A stretch of DNA of 21,910 bases from Ophiothrix spiculata (Eukaryota; Echinodermata; Ophiuroidea; Amphilepidida; Ophiotrichidae). The stretch lies in the NCBI GenBank assembly GCA_000969725.1, contig JXSR01S064669.1; one strand, given 5' to 3'. Numbering within the stretch: the first letter of the stretch is position 1; the number at the start of each line of letters is the position of its first letter. Made by a program: the position numbers and the translations under genes. Positions 19,568 to 21,910 of the stretch are shown here, one piece after another. Under the pieces are notes generated by a model. That model was not told where the DNA came from, searched no databases, and worked only from the letters and a program-made list of their open reading frames with translations.

Positions 19568-19856
19568 GAAAAATGAGCGATTACTCTATTTTCGTTGTCG
19601 GCAAAATACTTGGGCTTGTCGGCAAAAAAACCCTCCACACACCCAAGACAAAGACCCGCCCCTGCATTCGATGAAAGCGGAGGCTCAAAAAATGAGGGGT
19701 CATTGGGCCTGGGTGAAGCATGATTTTTGGCATTCGGTGAGAGGAAAATACAAAAATATGAGAGCTCATTGGGTGACAGCGACGCTTAAAAAGGGGGTCT
19801 TTTGACCCTAACATACGCGTCGCCTCCAGAATGGGACTGCCCCCCCCCCCCCCCGG
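19568..19856. repeat. Repeat ending in a 15-C run, CCCGGG-type end
   Basis: The segment ends AATGGGACTG then 15 C and GG (19840-19856), similar in style to the other C-rich element ends. It contains two GAG-TCATTGGG(C/T)-type units near 19693 and 19764 and two TTGTCGGCAAAA units near 19594 and 19616. The left limit is unclear. Confidence 0.4.
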
Positions 19857-19971
19857 ACCCAGTCGCAAGGGTTTCCCAACAGCTCAGACACACATAGACA
19901 CATGAGTTAATACGCCAGCATACTATTACTATACATTGATTGTTATATACGTTTAATTCGTTATCATACGA

Positions 19972-20130
19972 TGGCGTACTTCATACGGTAAGAGCACGGT
20001 CTCGTAATACAATACAGAGGTTGTGGGTTCGAGCCCCGGGCGCGGCGGTTTTCGTCTCCTTGTTTCCTTGGGCAAGAAACTTTACTCTACTTGTTCCGTG
20101 ATTCGGAAGTCACGTTAAACCGCTGGTTCC
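19972..20130 (+). mobile_element. tRNA-derived SINE, copy 1
   Basis: A pol III-type A box resembling TGGCGTACTTCATACGG (19972-19988) and a B box GGTTCGAGCCC (20026-20036) are spaced as in a tRNA. The tRNA-like head runs into a body with GTCTCCTTGTTTCC and GGGCAAGAAACTTTACTC, shared with an opposite-strand copy at 18105-18230. A functional tRNA is unlikely because the anticodon arm is disrupted. The 3' boundary is not clear and may extend to about 20270. Confidence 0.7.
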
Positions 20131-20944
20131 CTCTATGAATAGACTCCTTCATGGGGTATGCATGTCCGTACCGTACGTTGCCCATACGTTCACGTGTGAC
20201 CGAAACCTACAGGCACTAATGCGACAGTGTTGCTATCGGATGCGACCTTTACGTTCATATGTAACTTCACCATGTTTAGGTTTATGATCCCAGCTTTAAT
20301 ATAAGCGCATATACCACAAAGCTACTATATAAACGGTATTGTATGATGACATTCTCAGTGACCCTGTCGCGGTCCATGTTGCCTTTTCAAGTTGTGTCCA
20401 CGGTTTGCGTATTTCCTTATAAACTCCGGGTCACTCTTTTTAAGAACAGCATTGCACTCAAATATCTCCACTTAACAATGTTAGAGAGCAAACTCATTCA
20501 AAATACTTGCAATAAATTAGCAGATAATTACTTTATCCAGTTTATGCCACTGCACCGTCGAAACACAATTATAGAAATATCTCCGACTGAGTAATTGGTG
20601 CTCTTAGTGTGAAGTTAAATGGAATACAACCACATGCTTGAAACGTAATTGGTTGCAAAAAAGAGATTTTTTTTTATTAAACGGATTTCATAATATTAAT
20701 TGTTTATAAACACATTAATATAGTTTTAAAAAATAAGTAAGGAGAGTGTGTTCAAGTTGCAATGTATTCCAATTATTTAATCATTTTTATTTAAAACAAA
20801 AATTAAGCAAGTTCATGTCTCCCAAGTAGCCTATATAATTGTAATTGGCCCAAGCTTAATTTTATTCAAAGTAGCCAAGTTTCATCAATCCTGGTGTAAT
20901 GAGGCTGCCATAACCAGGAGTCTAGTATAAGTCGCAATCAATGA
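20131..20944. other. No supported gene; one 83-codon frame of uncertain meaning
   Basis: An 83-codon plus-strand frame at 20343-20594 starts shortly after TATATAAA (about 20324). The TATA-like sequence is too close to the ATG to act as its promoter and the residues match nothing known to me. The remainder is AT-rich. Confidence 0.35.
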
Positions 20945-20950
20945 TTTATT
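20945..20950 (-). terminator. Polyadenylation signal AATAAA of the 51-residue protein gene
   Basis: A canonical AATAAA on the minus strand lies about 130 nt after the TGA at 21081. The spacing gives a short ordinary 3' UTR and supports 21081-21345 being a real transcription unit. An AATAAA can also occur by chance in AT-rich DNA. Confidence 0.5.
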
Positions 20951-21080
20951 GAGTACGTTCTACAAAATTGAACAGTAGCTAGGACTCTAAGTCACACGGA
21001 CCATGTATTTCATTGCACCGGGGCCACATTAGCAACTCGTTCCACCGTAAAGGAGTTTAACAACATCACTTTGACGCAGT

Positions 21081-21214
21081 TCAGTATTTGGGATCATAGA
21101 GACTTGTAGGAGGTGGTTGCGGTGCTTCTTGTGTCGGTTGGTTTGAGGTTGCTCCTCCTCCGGCAGACGATTGTGTGCTTGCTGCGCGCCAATCTCGGAT
21201 GGCAAACAACATTC
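21081..21214 (-). CDS. Terminal coding exon of a 51-residue protein, function unknown
   Basis: On the minus strand a pyrimidine-rich acceptor (TTTCTTAG, AG at 21216-21215) leads into 134 nt that read in frame to a TGA at 21083-21081. Joined to the 22-nt start exon at 21324-21345 this gives 156 nt, exactly 51 codons plus stop. The residues begin MLFAIRDWRAAS and become a low-complexity tail rich in Gly, Thr, Gln and Pro (APQPPPTSLYDPKY at the C-terminus). There is no signal peptide, full membrane span, cysteine cluster or recognisable domain; the tail is probably disordered. A canonical AATAAA follows about 130 nt after the stop. The family is not recognised and no role can be assigned. Other frames are also open for part of this exon, so transcript evidence would settle the reading. 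Confidence 0.55.
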
Positions 21215-21323
21215 CTAAGAAATATATATGCTTGCAAAACAACCCAACGTCTGGAAGTATAAAATTGGTATTCATATATTATGCATAATTATACACATTA
21301 AGATGACAAATTCTAAACTATAC

Positions 21324-21345
21324 CTTTCTTCGCATTGAGCTCCAT
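21324..21345 (-). CDS. Start exon of the 51-residue protein
   Basis: On the minus strand ATG at 21345 opens MELNAKK plus one base and stops at donor GTATAG (21323-21318). The intron to the next exon is 109 nt. An in-frame TGA lies two codons before this ATG, so translation cannot come from further upstream in this frame; this is why the start was chosen. An acceptor-like TTTCTAG ends at 21359, just before the exon, and a donor-like GAG/GTACGT lies at 21516/21515, so a 5' UTR exon upstream is likely. Confidence 0.5.
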
Positions 21346-21581
21346 GCTTCAAATGGCCCTAGAAATAGTGACTTACTAGTAATACCGTATAAGACATTTG
21401 ATTATCATGGTTATATAAATGCTATCACGGCGAATTGCACATTCCCTTTGCATGGATGAATACGTGCAATATATGTTGGAACGAAAACAGATAACACTAC
21501 TGATTTTTTACGTACCTCAGTAGTACTTTCAGATAGAATGCATCCGAGGTCAGCTGATGTTCTGCTGTGTTCTTCTTATTG

Positions 21582-21815
21582 TTAGTTATCATTAAAATTC
21601 TGCCGGCTGACAAAGGCCGGGCAACAGTTATTATTGACACTTCTACATAATAAGAAAGTGTACGAAAAGTTGAAAAAAGTTCCAGGCCAAATTAATCAAA
21701 CTCCTAAAGGAGCTGAAAGAAGCAAAACGTATTGATACAAAGACTTATTGGAAAATTTATCCGTCAGTGTGTGACGTTCCAAAATGTTATGGACTGATTA
21801 CACCGCCTTGGAAGG
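21582..21815 (+). pseudogene. Penelope-like retroelement reverse transcriptase fragment, frameshifted
   Basis: Three short reading segments follow in order on the plus strand. The first, from about 21582, contains ILPADKGRATVIID. A second frame shows a lysine-rich KKVYEKLKKVPG. A third, 21689-21815, reads LLKELKEAKRIDTKTYW and ends at a degenerate YGLITPPWK. This matches the N-terminal region of Penelope-like (PLE) reverse transcriptases, where a PADKG motif, a Lys/Leu helix, an R/K-x-YP segment and a YGLPKIHKP motif follow one another. Here the last motif is altered, two stops interrupt the first segment and two frameshifts separate the parts. The catalytic palm (YxDD) and any GIY-YIG endonuclease are not present. 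It is an inactive remnant close to the possible 5' UTR of the opposite-strand gene. Confidence 0.82.
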
Positions 21816-21910
21816 TTAATAACTAGAAACGTTTTTCGCGGTGTTTAATGCTATATTTTAGGCAATTTTTGTCATGTTGAAGCTACTTCCGAATTGAATT
21901 CCGGAAAATT

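Noticed and set aside
19419..19805. 128-codon plus-strand frame
   Set aside because: It covers the third 180-bp unit and the adjoining repeat; the frame is not kept between units.
19972..20040. Functional tRNA gene
   Set aside because: A and B boxes are present but the anticodon arm does not pair properly, and a SINE body follows.
21324..21358. 35-nt internal exon reading from an upstream coding exon into the LFAIRDW frame
   Set aside because: That frame has a TGA before the ATG at 21345, so the segment was treated as 5' UTR plus start exon.
1..21910. CRISPR array or prokaryotic operon
   Set aside because: No evenly spaced identical repeats with unique spacers, no operon-like packing; splice sites and animal transposons show a eukaryotic genome.

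Overview
The window looks like a stretch of an animal (metazoan) nuclear genome: AT-rich, with no long open reading frames, dense in short DNA transposons, with two tRNA-derived SINE copies, spliced short exons and one assembly gap (N run 10154-10568). The repeat style (GGGCC-, CCCGGG- and TTAA-flanked MITEs, a Penelope-like remnant, tRNA-SINEs) fits a marine invertebrate, perhaps a deuterostome such as an echinoderm, hemichordate or lancelet. The phylum is inference only.

Genes are few and all on the minus strand. (1) 15532-15574 is a 43-nt first coding exon that begins MSSRRKQSNPRAVK and ends at a GTGAGT donor. The RRKQSNPR peptide is the N-terminal NuRD-recruiting motif of zinc-finger regulators such as FOG/ZFPM, ZEB, SALL, BCL11 and ZNF423/521, closest to FOG. 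The rest of that gene must lie at lower coordinates, so most of 1-15531 is probably its first intron. A GC-richer patch at 13489-13640 is a weak candidate for another exon. (2) 21081-21345 is a compact two-exon gene for a 51-residue protein of unknown function, with an in-frame upstream stop, consensus splice sites and an AATAAA signal at 20945-20950. (3) 21582-21815 on the plus strand is a frameshifted fragment of Penelope-like reverse transcriptase.

Layout: 1-278 a tandem repeat; 828-1158 a TIR element; 1829-2314 a CCCGGG-ended element with internal subrepeats; 2640-2813 and 4430-4604 TA-flanked MITEs; 6196-6580, 7849-7977 and 8726-9006 three copies of a GGGCC MITE family carrying CRE palindromes; 6767-6948 another inverted-repeat element; 7548-7691 a nearly full palindrome with CACTG ends; 11459-11627 an insertion with a 6-bp target duplication; 12473-13401 a roughly 930-bp element with two arrays of TGASTCA (AP-1-like) heptamers; 13798-14204 a second CCCGGG repeat; 14350-14684 a TTAA-flanked MITE nested in an older repeat; 16351-16819 and 17384-17862 more CCCGGG-type elements; 16943-17204 a TIR element; 18367-19567 a repeat array; 18105-18230 and 19972-20130 SINE copies.

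The most unusual structure is the TGASTCA element at 12473-13401: 18 perfect heptamers in two subterminal blocks around a core that lacks them, in the probable intron of a transcription-factor gene. All family names come from reading motifs; no database search was possible.
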